12,290 nt of DNA. Origin: Methanosarcinales archaeon. Its GTDB lineage: Archaea > Halobacteriota > Methanosarcinia > Methanotrichales > Methanotrichaceae. The DNA lies in the NCBI GenBank assembly GCA_013415595.1, contig JAAEEW010000206.1, positions 1 through 12,290 of the forward strand, written 5' to 3'. Positions 5,786 to 12,290 of the stretch are shown here, in pieces. Both the position numbers and the translations under genes were made by a program. Below the pieces are notes generated by a model. That model ran no database searches. It was not told the DNA's origin and saw only the letters and a program-made list of their open reading frames with translations. Every line of letters begins with the position of its first letter. The stretch's first letter is position 1.

Positions 5786-6787
5786 ATGTTCAAGAGGAGA
5801 CACGTGCTCTCCATGCGGGACTTCTCCAGAGAGGAGATCGACTCTGTTCTGGAGACTGCGGCCAGCCTGGAGCCCTATGCCAGAGAAAAGAGCACCGATC
5901 TGCTCTCCGGCAAGATCCTGGCCCTGCTCTTCTTCGAGCCCAGCACCCGCACCAGGATGTCCTTTGAGACGGCCATGAAGCGGCTGGGCGGAAAGACCAT
6001 CAACCTGGGCTCGGCCGAGGCCAGCTCCATCGCCAAGGGGGAGTCCCTGGCCGATACCGTGCGGGTGATCGGGGAGTACGCCGACGCCCTGGTGATCCGC
6101 CACCCCAAGGAGGGATCGGCCCGCCTGGCTGCCGAGTTCTCCCCGGTGCCGGTGCTGAACGGCGGCGACGGAGCCGGGCATCATCCCACCCAGACCCTTC
6201 TGGACCTTTACACCATCAAGAAAGAGAGCCACCTGGAGAACCTCTCCGTGGCCCTGGTGGGGGACCTGAAATACGGCAGGACCGTCCACTCCCTGGCCTA
6301 CGCCCTGGCCCTCTACGGCGCGGAGATCAACCTGGTCTCTCCCCCCACCCTGAGGATGCCGGAGCAGATCCGGACCGATCTGCTGGGCAAGGGAACCAGG
6401 GTTAGCGAGACCTCGGACTTAAGCGAGGTGATCAACCGGGTGGACGTGCTCTACGTCACCAGGATCCAGAGGGAACGCTTTCCCGATCCCCTGGAGTACA
6501 GCAAGGTTGCTCGCAGCTATCGCATAACTCCCGAGAACCTCACAGACGTCAAAGACGGACTGATCATCATGCACCCTCTGCCACGGGTGGACGAGATATC
6601 CCCGGCGGTGGACCAGACGCCCCACGCCGTCTACTTCAAGCAGTCCTTCTACGGCGTGCCGGTGAGGATGGCCCTGCTGAAGATGATCCTGGACGGCGGA
6701 CAGGATGGTGGCCTGGAGTGTGGGGGAGAGATCAGAGGAACGAGCAAAGACCGGAGCAAAGACCGGAGCGGAGGCTGGAGCGGATGA
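5786..6787 (+). CDS. pyrB: Aspartate carbamoyltransferase catalytic subunit
   Basis: PyrB joins carbamoyl phosphate and aspartate to make carbamoyl-aspartate, the committed step of pyrimidine synthesis, as trimers that assemble with PyrI. The ATG at 5786 is chosen because MFKRRHVLSMRDFSREEI is a normal PyrB N-terminus and GGGGAAGGAAAA precedes it; the open frame extends upstream to 5648 but that part is unlike PyrB. Carbamoyl-phosphate-binding residues are in FEPSTRTR (50-57). The 80s loop SSIAKGESLADT contains Lys84. HHPTQTLLD (132-140), DLKYGRTVHSL (Arg165), TRIQRER (Arg226, Gln228) and HPLPRVDEI (263-271) complete the active site. Catalytic subunits usually end near residue 305-310. Here a Gly/Lys/Asp/Arg-rich tail of about 28 residues, partly made by a 12-bp repeat, carries the frame to 333. 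Its TGA overlaps the pyrI ATG (ATGA), indicating coupled translation. Confidence 0.97.
   Translation: MFKRRHVLSMRDFSREEIDSVLETAASLEPYAREKSTDLLSGKILALLFFEPSTRTRMSFETAMKRLGGKTINLGSAEASSIAKGESLADTVRVIGEYADALVIRHPKEGSARLAAEFSPVPVLNGGDGAGHHPTQTLLDLYTIKKESHLENLSVALVGDLKYGRTVHSLAYALALYGAEINLVSPPTLRMPEQIRTDLLGKGTRVSETSDLSEVINRVDVLYVTRIQRERFPDPLEYSKVARSYRITPENLTDVKDGLIIMHPLPRVDEISPAVDQTPHAVYFKQSFYGVPVRMALLKMILDGGQDGGLECGGEIRGTSKDRSKDRSGGWSG
6742..6765 (+). repeat. 12-bp tandem repeat at the pyrB/pyrI junction
   Basis: GAGCAAAGACCG occurs twice in perfect tandem (6742-6753 and 6754-6765), followed by a partial unit GAGCGG. In the pyrB frame it yields the SKDRSKDRS tail. Because the unit is a multiple of three, copy-number change would lengthen the tail without breaking the frame. 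Confidence 0.85.
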
Positions 6788-7248
6788 CCGAGAAGGAGCT
6801 GAAGGTCAAGCCCATCAAGAACGGCACGGTGATCGACCACATAGCCGGCGGGCAGGCCCTGAACGTGCTCAAGATCCTGGGCATTGGAGCGGATGCCGAC
6901 GTATCCCTAAGCTTGCTGATGAACGTGGACAGCAAGAAGCTGGGCAAGAAAGACATAGTCAAGGTGGAAGACCGGGAGCTGAAAGAGGGAGAGGTCAACA
7001 AGATCGCCCTGATCGCACCCGGGGCCACCATCAACATCGTGCGGGACTACGAGGTGGTGGACAAGTACGAGGTGGACCTGCCGGACATGATCATCGGAGT
7101 GATCCGCTGTCAGAACCCGAGCTGCATCTCCAACACCCAGGAGCCCATCAAGTCCCGGGTGCTGGTCAAGGGCAAGAATCCGGTGGTTCTGAGGTGCGTC
7201 TACTGCGAGCAGCCCATAACCGAGAACATCGCCGACTACCTGATATGA
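6784..7248 (+). CDS. pyrI: Aspartate carbamoyltransferase regulatory subunit
   Basis: PyrI binds nucleotide effectors and holds catalytic trimers together through a zinc domain. The 154-residue length is typical. Starting at ATG 6784 gives MTEKELKVKPIKNGTVIDHI, the standard opening; the open frame continues upstream to 6718, but that Arg/Glu-rich part is out-of-frame pyrB. The allosteric domain spans about 1-98, including IKNGTVIDHI and IALIAPGATINIV. The zinc domain follows, with Cys109 and Cys114 (C-x4-C) and Cys138 and Cys141 (C-x2-C), all four ligands present. The gene overlaps pyrB by four bases (ATGA), fixing a 1:1 transcript. The 3' gap of 128 bases before the FKBP gene contains a new TATA element, so the operon probably ends here. 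Confidence 0.97.
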   Translation: MTEKELKVKPIKNGTVIDHIAGGQALNVLKILGIGADADVSLSLLMNVDSKKLGKKDIVKVEDRELKEGEVNKIALIAPGATINIVRDYEVVDKYEVDLPDMIIGVIRCQNPSCISNTQEPIKSRVLVKGKNPVVLRCVYCEQPITENIADYLI

Positions 7249-7317
7249 GCAGCCTGGGGCCAAAAAGAGCCCTGATGAGGCGGCCGATGCCAGGTCGAAC
7301 GCCGGTTTGATGGGTAG

Positions 7318-7326
7318 GTATAAGTA
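7318..7326 (+). promoter_or_regulatory. TATA-like element, probable FKBP promoter
   Basis: GTATAAGTA lies about 55 bases before the FKBP start. Initiation near 7348 would give a leader of about 30 bases including the GAGG motif at 7367-7370. Confidence 0.45.
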
Positions 7327-7376
7327 AAGGAAGGGCTGCTGGAAGATCCTTGAGCTAAAGGTTTACGAGGACTGAT

Positions 7377-8141
7377 TTGAAAATGACCTTGAAAAATGGC
7401 GATTTCATAAAGATAAACTACACCGAGACGATCGATGGACAGTTAATAAGGGCTACAGATGCGGAAGTGGCCAAAGAGAAGGGAATCTTTGACGAGGAGA
7501 TGGAGTACGGTCCCCGGACCATAGTGATTGGAGCAGGCCAGCTGGTGAAGGGATTCGAGGAGGACTTCATCGGCAAGGAGATCGGATACTCGGGACAGAT
7601 CGAGGTGCCCCCGGAGCAGGCCTACGGAGTTCACGATCCAGAGAAGACGCAGTCCGTCACCGCTAACAAGTTCAAGGACGAGAAGCCCCACGTGGGAATG
7701 AGGGTATCGGCCGAAGGCAAGACCGGCACCGTAACCCGCATCATCGGCCGCAAGGTCACAGTGGACTTCAACCACCCCCTGGCCGACAAGACGGCGGTCT
7801 TCGATTACCAGATCCTGGAGCAGATCGAGGACGAGACCGAGAAGCTCAAGTCCATGATCAAGACCTTCGCCCGGGCCGACCTGGAGGCCAGGATCGTGGA
7901 CCGGGACGCAGAGATCGTGGTGCCCTGGGAGATCTCCTACTACAAGGAATGGTTCATGATCCGGAGAGGACTGGCAGACATGATCCTGCAGACTCTCGGT
8001 CTAAACGAGGTGCGATTCGTCGAGAAGCACACCGGCCAGAAGGTGACGGCAGAGATGATCTCGCCTCCAGGCAAGGAGCCTGCCCAGCCCGAGGCGGAGG
8101 CGGCCCAGGAGACGGAAGAGGCGCCGGAAGGCTCCTCTTAA
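7377..8141 (+). CDS. FKBP-type peptidyl-prolyl cis-trans isomerase (SlyD-like, long archaeal type)
   Basis: This 254-residue enzyme catalyses proline isomerisation during protein folding and usually also acts as a chaperone. Its layout is that of long archaeal FKBPs such as the 26-kDa type. The first FKBP half is KNGDFIKINYTETIDGQLI, then YGPRTIVIGAGQLVKGFEEDFIGKEIG. The insert-in-flap chaperone domain is about residues 83-132, and the FKBP fold closes at FNHPLADKTAVFDYQILEQIE (131-151). A C-terminal domain (about 160-228) contains an Arg/Trp-rich helix region. The end is a Glu/Ala/Pro tail (about 230-254). No signal peptide is present. TTG 7377 is given because GAGG sits 6 bases before it; ATG 7383, two codons in, is the alternative. 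The gene appears monocistronic, with its own TATA element and a downstream T tract. Confidence 0.93.
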   Translation: MKMTLKNGDFIKINYTETIDGQLIRATDAEVAKEKGIFDEEMEYGPRTIVIGAGQLVKGFEEDFIGKEIGYSGQIEVPPEQAYGVHDPEKTQSVTANKFKDEKPHVGMRVSAEGKTGTVTRIIGRKVTVDFNHPLADKTAVFDYQILEQIEDETEKLKSMIKTFARADLEARIVDRDAEIVVPWEISYYKEWFMIRRGLADMILQTLGLNEVRFVEKHTGQKVTAEMISPPGKEPAQPEAEAAQETEEAPEGSS

Positions 8142-8147
8142 ACCAAA

Positions 8148-8162
8148 TTTTTTCTTCTCTTC
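8148..8162 (+). terminator. T-rich terminator after the FKBP gene
   Basis: Six consecutive T residues followed by CTTCTCTTC begin 7 bases after the FKBP stop codon. This is a good archaeal-type pyrimidine-rich terminator, and it separates the FKBP and leuA transcripts. Confidence 0.7.
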
Positions 8163-8236
8163 TGCGATTGGGGCTGCTACTTTTCCAAATAAGGGCCTGA
8201 AAGGAGGCTCTGGGCCGTCCCGGAAGGTGCCAAATC

Positions 8237-8261
8237 CCGATTTATCGGCAAAAGTTTTATA
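8237..8261 (+). promoter_or_regulatory. Promoter with palindrome upstream of leuA
   Basis: AAAAG (8251-8255) plus TTTTATA (8255-8261) form a good BRE/TATA pair. Immediately upstream, CCGAT (8237-8241) and ATCGG (8244-8248) form a palindrome with a 2-base centre, a plausible operator where a bound protein would block TFB/TBP. Initiation would fall near 8286, almost exactly on the ATG of a 12-codon ORF at 8287. Confidence 0.55.
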
Positions 8262-8286
8262 CGGCCGTGCTGCCTCCATTAAGTAC

Positions 8287-8325
8287 ATGAATCAGGAATC
8301 TTCTGTGTGGGATCGTTTTCTATAA
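8287..8325 (+). other. 12-codon upstream ORF ahead of leuA
   Basis: An ATG at 8287 opens MNQESSVWDRFL, ending at TAA 8323-8325. It lies about where the 8255 TATA box would start transcription, so it could be translated from a leaderless mRNA. It is in a different frame from leuA; skipping one base near its stop would join it to the leuA frame, which is open from 8291. It may be a regulatory leader peptide, a remnant of a longer LeuA N-terminus, or chance. It holds only one Leu codon, so classical leucine attenuation is not indicated. Confidence 0.3.
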
Positions 8326-8326
8326 T
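8314..8326 (+). promoter_or_regulatory. Second TATA-like element, possible leaderless leuA promoter
   Basis: CGTTTTCTATAAT places a TATA-like CTATAA (8320-8325) about 28 bases before the GTG at 8351. That is the spacing expected if the mRNA begins at the start codon. No ribosome binding site precedes the GTG, in agreement with leaderless translation. Confidence 0.4.
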
Positions 8327-8350
8327 CTTGGACAGCTTCGCGGCCAGACA

Positions 8351-9850
8351 GTGAGCGTATTTGATACCACTCTTCGAGACGGGGAGCAGACACCTGGGGT
8401 CTCTCTCACCCTCGACGAGAAGATCGCCATTGCCAGACAGTTAGACAAGCTCGGAATAAACATCATCGAGGCTGGATTTCCTGTATCCTCCCGGGGCGAG
8501 TTTGAATCTGTAAAAAGCATCGCCAACGCCGGTCTGGGGTGCAAGGTCTGCGGCCTTTCTCGAATCATTACCAAGGACATCGATGCCTGCCTTGACGCCG
8601 GTGTGGATATCGTGCACGTCTTTGTGTCCACCTCGGACATTCAGATTGCTCACACCATCAAGAAGAGCAAGGAGGAGATCATCGCTGCCGCGGTAGATTC
8701 GATCCAGTACGTGAAGGACCACGGGGCGACATGCCTCTTCTCGGCCATGGACGCCACCAGGACCAATCCCGAGTTTCTGACGAAGATCTTCCGGGCGGCG
8801 GAAGACGCCGGCAGCGACATAATCAACATCCCGGACACGGTGGGGGTGATGGCCCCCTCGGCCTTCTACCAGCTGGTCAAGGAGGTGACCGACGCCACCA
8901 ATATCACGGTGGACGTGCACTGCCACAACGACTTCGGGCTGGCCGTGGCCAACACCCTGGCCGCGGTGGAGGCCGGGGCCCGGGAGGTCCAGGTGACCAT
9001 AAACGGCCTGGGCGAGCGGGCCGGGAACGCCAACCTGGCGGAGACGGTGATGAGCCTGCACTCCATCTACGGGGCCAGGACCTCCATCAAGACCGAGTAC
9101 CTGGTGGAGACGGCCAAGCTGGTGGAACGGCTCACCGACGTCAAGATACCCATCACCGCTCCAATCGTAGGCGACAACGCCTTCTCCCACGAGAGCGGCA
9201 TCCACAGCCACGGGGTGCTGGAGAGGAGCGACACCTTCGAGCCGGGAATCATGACCCCGGAGATGGTGGGCCACCGCCGGCGGATAGTCCTGGGCAAGCA
9301 CACCGGCAGGCATGCCGTGCGTCAGTTTCTTGAGGAAGGGGGTTACCGTCCGAACGAGGAGCAACTCCAGGACATCCTGACCAGGATCAAGGAGCTGGGC
9401 GACAAGGGCAAACAGATCACCGATGCCGATCTTCAGACCATCGCCGACGTGGTCCTGGGCGAGGTGGACCGGGGCAAGCAGGCCGTGGTGCTGAAGGAGG
9501 TCTCGGTCATGACCGGCAACATCATCACCCCCACGGCCACGGTCAGGGCTGTGGTGCGCGGCCAGGAACGGGTGCTGGCCAACACCGGGGTCGGTCCCGT
9601 GGACGCGGCGGTGAAGGCGGTGCGGCTCTTGCTCGGCGACGAGGCCATGCTCAGGGTCAGGGATTTCCGGATCGAGGCCATAACCGGCGGGTCCGACGCC
9701 CTGGCCGAGGTGGTCATCGGAGTGGAGAACGCCTCCGGACGTAGAGTGGCAGCCAGGTCGGCAAGGGAGGACATCGTCATGGCCTCGGTGGAGGCCCTGG
9801 TGAGCGCCATCAACCGGCTGATGCTGCTGGAGGAACGTAAAGATGGATGA
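8351..9850 (+). CDS. leuA: 2-isopropylmalate synthase (LeuA-type)
   Basis: LeuA condenses acetyl-CoA with 2-oxoisovalerate in the first committed step of leucine synthesis. The 499-residue protein opens directly in the TIM barrel with VSVFDTTLRDGEQTPGVSL (Arg9, Asp10). IIEAGFPVSS (38-47), VHCHNDFGLA (metal ligands His190 and His192) and NGLGERAGNANL (218-229) are the acyltransferase signatures. A linker with GDNAFSHESGIHSHG follows at about 274-288. Residues about 375-499 form the LeuA allosteric/dimer domain, with NTGVGPVDAAVKAV (411-424). That domain argues against homocitrate synthase AksA, which is shorter. Citramalate synthase CimA is a close relative of similar length and cannot be fully excluded; the GFPVSS motif favours LeuA. 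GTG 8351 has no ribosome binding site, so the mRNA may be leaderless. The gene overlaps the following TatD gene by 8 bases. Confidence 0.9.
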   Translation: MSVFDTTLRDGEQTPGVSLTLDEKIAIARQLDKLGINIIEAGFPVSSRGEFESVKSIANAGLGCKVCGLSRIITKDIDACLDAGVDIVHVFVSTSDIQIAHTIKKSKEEIIAAAVDSIQYVKDHGATCLFSAMDATRTNPEFLTKIFRAAEDAGSDIINIPDTVGVMAPSAFYQLVKEVTDATNITVDVHCHNDFGLAVANTLAAVEAGAREVQVTINGLGERAGNANLAETVMSLHSIYGARTSIKTEYLVETAKLVERLTDVKIPITAPIVGDNAFSHESGIHSHGVLERSDTFEPGIMTPEMVGHRRRIVLGKHTGRHAVRQFLEEGGYRPNEEQLQDILTRIKELGDKGKQITDADLQTIADVVLGEVDRGKQAVVLKEVSVMTGNIITPTATVRAVVRGQERVLANTGVGPVDAAVKAVRLLLGDEAMLRVRDFRIEAITGGSDALAEVVIGVENASGRRVAARSAREDIVMASVEALVSAINRLMLLEERKDG

Positions 9851-10598
9851 GGTAATAGACTCACATTGTCACCTGGACTTCAAGCATTTCGACAAGGATA
9901 GAGAAGGAGTTATGGAGAGGGCCCGGGCCAGTGGCGTGGTCATGATGATCAACTCCGGGGTCGACCTGCCCACCAACAGGAAGACCCTGGCCCTGGCCAG
10001 GAAGCACGATTTCATCCGCCCCACCCTGGGGCTGAGCCCCAACGGCATCGAGAAGATGGGCAACCGCGACCTGGAAGAGGTAGTGAGCTTCATCCGGGAG
10101 AACGCCGGTGAGATCGTGGGAGTGGGCGAGGCGGGGCTGGACACCTACCGGTGCAAGGATCCGGGGATGAGGAAGAAGCAGGTGGAGTACTTTCAGAGGA
10201 TGATCGATCTGTCCCGGGAGCTGGATTTGCCTTTGGTCATCCACGCGAGGGATACCGAGCAGCAGGTCTTCGAGATGGTCAAAGATCTGGAAAAGGTGGT
10301 CTTCCACTGTTACAGCGGGTCGCTGGCCACCATGAAACAGATTCTGGACCGGGGATTTTACGTGTCCATCGCCACCATAATCAGCCGGTCCACCCAGCAC
10401 CAGGGTCTGGCCCGACAGTGCCCCCTGGATCAGCTTTTGATAGAGACCGACAGCCCGTTTCTGTCCCCTCGAAAGGGACGCAACGAGCCGTCATTCGTTC
10501 TGGACTCGGTGAAATTGATATCCCGGCTGAAAGGAGTCACACCGGCCGAGGTGGCCAGCGCCACCACCAGGAACGTCAGGAAGATCTACGGCCTTTGA
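9843..10598 (+). CDS. TatD-family metal-dependent hydrolase
   Basis: This 251-residue amidohydrolase-fold protein belongs to the TatD family, whose members are divalent-metal DNA exonucleases or phosphoesterases. The metal and catalytic set is complete: His8 and His10 in DSHCHLD, Glu96 in GVGEAGLD, His134 in LVIHARD, His155 in VFHCYSG, and Asp203 in IETDSPFL. The region after the first strands reads TLGLSPNGIE where bacterial TatD has a GVHP motif, a difference I associate with archaeal forms. The ATG lies inside the end of leuA, which implies coupled translation, but no metabolic link to leucine is obvious. No ribosome binding site independent of leuA is needed. The substrate cannot be told from sequence. 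Confidence 0.92.
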   Translation: MDEVIDSHCHLDFKHFDKDREGVMERARASGVVMMINSGVDLPTNRKTLALARKHDFIRPTLGLSPNGIEKMGNRDLEEVVSFIRENAGEIVGVGEAGLDTYRCKDPGMRKKQVEYFQRMIDLSRELDLPLVIHARDTEQQVFEMVKDLEKVVFHCYSGSLATMKQILDRGFYVSIATIISRSTQHQGLARQCPLDQLLIETDSPFLSPRKGRNEPSFVLDSVKLISRLKGVTPAEVASATTRNVRKIYGL

Positions 10599-10605
10599 TA
10601 TAGCA

Positions 10606-10613
10606 AATTATAT
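10606..10613 (+). promoter_or_regulatory. TATA box before the NYN gene
   Basis: AATTATAT lies in the 55-base gap after the TatD gene, about 41-48 bases before the NYN ATG. Initiation near 10636 gives a short leader that still includes the GTGAT motif at 10646-10650 serving as ribosome binding site. Confidence 0.5.
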
Positions 10614-10653
10614 GAGAGAGATTTAAGAAAGATTTGCCGGGATCAGTGATCTG

Positions 10654-11139
10654 ATGGCGATACATTTCGAACACATCATGAAGTACCTGGGCTCCAAGAA
10701 AGAGAAGGGGAGGAAGAAGATAGGCCTCCTCGTGGATGGCCCCAACATGCTCCGCAAGGAGTTCCAGATGGATCTGGAGGAGATCCGGGACATCCTGAGG
10801 GACTACGGGGACATCAAGGTGGGCAAGGTCTTCCTGAACCAGTACGCCTCGGAAAAGCTCGTGGAGGCGGTGGAGAACCAGGGCTTTGAGCCGGTTATCT
10901 GCACCAGCGATGTGGACGTCAGGATGGCTGTGGAAGGGGTGGACATGATCTACAATCCGGTGATCGACACCCTGGCTCTGGTGACCAGGGACGCCGATTT
11001 GAAGCCGGTCCTGATGAAGGCCATGGAGCACGGCAAGGAGACCATAATCTTCGGGGCCGAGCCCGGCTTCTCCGTGGCCCTCAAGAACTCCGCCGATTAC
11101 GTAATAGTTTTAAGGAACGGCGAGTACATTACAGAATGA
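10654..11139 (+). CDS. NYN domain protein, TIGR00288 family (PIN-like ribonuclease fold)
   Basis: This 161-residue protein matches the archaeal TIGR00288 group of NYN/PIN-like proteins. The NYN fold is that of metal-dependent ribonucleases; the substrate of this group is unknown. Residues 22-32 read KIGLLVDGPNM, with Asp28 and Asn31 as the first acidic site. TSDVDVRMAVEGVDM (84-98) and VTRDADLKPVL (110-120, Asp113 and Asp115) give the remaining acidic residues. A Lys/Arg-rich stretch (KKEKGRKK, 15-22) precedes the fold and may touch nucleic acid. ATG 10654 has GTGAT 3 bases upstream; ATG 10678 is a later alternative. The rhomboid gene starts 19 bases after its stop, so the two are probably co-transcribed. 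Confidence 0.88.
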   Translation: MAIHFEHIMKYLGSKKEKGRKKIGLLVDGPNMLRKEFQMDLEEIRDILRDYGDIKVGKVFLNQYASEKLVEAVENQGFEPVICTSDVDVRMAVEGVDMIYNPVIDTLALVTRDADLKPVLMKAMEHGKETIIFGAEPGFSVALKNSADYVIVLRNGEYITE

Positions 11140-11158
11140 CCTTCATTTTGGTGATTTG

Positions 11159-11890
11159 ATGTTCAAGGCCAGCAGACTTTGCAGTTATCTGTCGCCGCCG
11201 GCACTTCGCACTCAGCCGCTATCGGGCTCCCGGGGGAGCCTGCCTCGCGGCTCAGGCGACATCCGGTGGGACGACGGCCCCTGGAACGATAAGTCCAGGC
11301 GGTCCTGGCGGGATTATTTGCCGGTGACCTATTCCGGCCTGATCCTGCTGATATGCGTCATTTTCTTCGGCGTTAGCCTTATCGATCCCAGGCAGGCCTA
11401 CAATTATCTGGCCCTCAATCCGGCCCTGGTCTATTCCCGGCCCTGGACGCTGGTCACTCACATGTTCATGCACGCCAGCTTCGACCACCTGTTCTGGAAC
11501 ATGCTCTTCCTGTTCTTCTTTGGCACCCAGCTGGAGAGGCGAATAGGGGAGAACCGCTTCCTGGAGGTGTTCATGCTCTCCGGACTGGTGGCTGCCGCCG
11601 GGCAGATGCTGGTATCAACCGGATTCATGGTGGGGGCCAGCGGGGCGCTTTACGGAGTGCTGGGGTGTCTGGCCATTCTGGCGCCGGAGATCACAGTCCT
11701 GCTGTTCTTCGTCATACCTCTCAGAATACAGTATGCAGTGGTCCTCTTCGCCATCCTGGATTTCACCATGATGGGCTCGGCGGACAACATCGCCCACATG
11801 GCCCACATCTCCGGTCTCCTGGTGGGGCTGGCCTTCGGCTACATGCTGAAGGGCAAGCAGAGCCAGCACGTCTACCACTACTCCCGGTGA
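11159..11890 (+). CDS. Rhomboid family intramembrane serine protease
   Basis: Rhomboids cut membrane proteins inside the lipid bilayer. The 243-residue protein has a soluble N-terminal part of about 50 residues, rich in Ser, Pro, Gly and Arg, then about six hydrophobic segments (near 57-77, 97-122, 134-153, 158-175, 177-204 and 213-230). The catalytic pair is intact: Ser161 in GASGALYG and His216 in AHMAHISGLLVG. His110 and Asn114 in HLFWNML match the conserved oxyanion region, and a W/R loop (SRPWTLVTHMFMHAS) precedes it. ATG 11159 is chosen because GGTGAT (11150-11155) lies 3 bases before it; a TTG immediately upstream is possible. The C-terminus is short and basic (KGKQSQHVYHYSR), probably cytosolic. 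It follows the NYN gene closely, a pairing with no known meaning. Confidence 0.93.
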   Translation: MFKASRLCSYLSPPALRTQPLSGSRGSLPRGSGDIRWDDGPWNDKSRRSWRDYLPVTYSGLILLICVIFFGVSLIDPRQAYNYLALNPALVYSRPWTLVTHMFMHASFDHLFWNMLFLFFFGTQLERRIGENRFLEVFMLSGLVAAAGQMLVSTGFMVGASGALYGVLGCLAILAPEITVLLFFVIPLRIQYAVVLFAILDFTMMGSADNIAHMAHISGLLVGLAFGYMLKGKQSQHVYHYSR

Positions 11891-12254
11891 GAAGGGGGGA
11901 TAGGTGGAAGGCCCCCCGGGGGAAGGGGCCAGCAGGAGAGTTCCCGGATAGAGGAATGCCCGGGGGCTGAGGCTGTCCGGGGAATGGGACATCCCCTGGA
12001 GAATGGGGGAAACGAATCCGTGCCCCGGCCCCTGGCCAGGAGCCGTCCCGCCGGGACCTGGACGGCCGCCCATCCCGTCAGGCCGGGGGCAAAATCGATG
12101 TGCTGCAGGAGGGCAGGGCCATCGCTATGGCCGGGATGGATGTAGAAGGGCTCTGGGGCAAATCCCAATTTTTCGAACAACTTCCTGGGAAAAAAATAAA
12201 AAGGTTTAGAGCAGATCTACCCTGGAAAGGGAGAATAATTTGCGGTGATTAACT
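11891..12254. other. Gene-poor region rich in inverted repeats
   Basis: No gene can be called confidently in these 364 bases. Several inverted repeats are packed here: GGCCCC/GGGGCC (11910-11915 and 11925-11930), the palindrome CCTGGCCAGG (12031-12040), GCCGTCC/GGACGGC (12042-12048 and 12060-12066), which competes with GTCCC/GGGAC (12045-12049 and 12053-12057), and GGCCAT/ATGGCC (12117-12122 and 12127-12132). Two weak ORFs have GC-rich third positions: a + strand frame from GTG 12100 to TAA 12252 (50 residues), and a - strand frame from TTG 12180 to 11878 (100 residues), which becomes Pro-rich and unconvincing. The region could be a long structured leader, a noncoding RNA, or a decayed gene. 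Confidence 0.5.
12188..12202 (+). promoter_or_regulatory. A/T-rich promoter-like element before the last gene
   Basis: A run GGAAAAAAATAAAAAGG (12187-12203) is the only strongly AT-rich stretch here and resembles a BRE/TATA region. Initiation near 12222-12225 would leave a leader of about 30 bases before TTG 12255. Confidence 0.4.
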
Positions 12255-12290
12255 TTGAGAAGCTCTATTGGCGTGATCGTGGGTGAGACC
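12255..12290 (+). CDS. 5' end of an unfinished gene, possibly a HerA-like ATPase
   Basis: Twelve codons from TTG 12255 read MRSSIGVIVGET and run off the window. The frame is closed just upstream by TGA at 12246-12248. TTG is the only start codon ahead of the IGVIVGET stretch, and a perfect GGTGAT ribosome binding site (12244-12249) lies 5 bases before it. IGVIVGET resembles the first strand of the HAS-barrel that opens archaeal HerA-type DNA-translocating ATPases. Twelve residues are too few for a firm family call; that a gene starts here is better supported than which one. Confidence 0.5.
   Translation, partial: MRSSIGVIVGET

Noticed and set aside
8441..9364. Minus-strand open frame (307 residues) opposite leuA
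   Set aside because: The + strand is a complete, motif-rich isopropylmalate synthase; the antisense translation has no recognisable motif.
11878..12180. Minus-strand 100-residue ORF converging on the rhomboid gene
   Set aside because: The first 35 residues look protein-like and an AGGA lies before the TTG, but the rest is Pro/Gly/Ser-rich and matches nothing, so it is mentioned only as a possibility.

Overview
The window looks like chromosome from a GC-rich methanogenic euryarchaeon, most likely of the Methanothrix/Methanosaeta (Methanotrichaceae) type. The evidence is a SepCysS gene of tRNA-dependent cysteine synthesis, a pyrB-pyrI pair with a zinc-binding regulatory subunit, an archaeal-type FKBP with a long C-terminal domain, a TIGR00288-type NYN protein, a tRNA without encoded CCA, TATA-box promoters, T-rich terminators, and GGTGAT-type ribosome binding sites. 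The genus is inferred from GC content and gene style; the archaeal, methanogen-like assignment is firmer. Every convincing gene lies on the + strand.

Layout. Positions 1-1462 hold the 3' part of the SepCysS gene and a small DUF1805 protein. A tRNA-Gly(CCC) follows at 1548-1619, then an AT-richer gene-free stretch to 1874 with an 8-bp hairpin. Positions 1875-5634 form an accessory-looking block: a secreted protein with about 39 N-glycosylation sequons, a secreted seven-repeat beta-propeller protein, and a Cas4-like (PD-(D/E)XK, Fe-S cysteine) protein whose nuclease motif looks degenerate. Positions 5786-7248 are pyrB-pyrI with overlapping stop and start codons. An FKBP gene (7377-8141) ends at a T-tract terminator. 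Positions 8351-10598 hold a 2-isopropylmalate synthase-type gene overlapped by a TatD-family hydrolase gene. Positions 10654-11890 hold an NYN-domain gene and a rhomboid protease gene. A 364-base stretch without a confident gene is rich in inverted repeats. The last 36 bases look like the 5' end of another gene, possibly HerA-like.

How the genes relate. Much of the window is housekeeping: Cys-tRNA formation, glycine decoding, pyrimidine and leucine synthesis, protein folding and membrane proteolysis. The least conventional part is 1875-5634, where two exported, sequon-bearing proteins are followed by a probably inactive Cas4-fold protein. The exported pair may act at the cell surface or sheath; that is inference. 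The other loci worth a second look are the leuA start region (two TATA elements, a 12-codon upstream ORF out of frame) and the structured region before the last gene. I see no CRISPR array, insertion sequence or phage gene.
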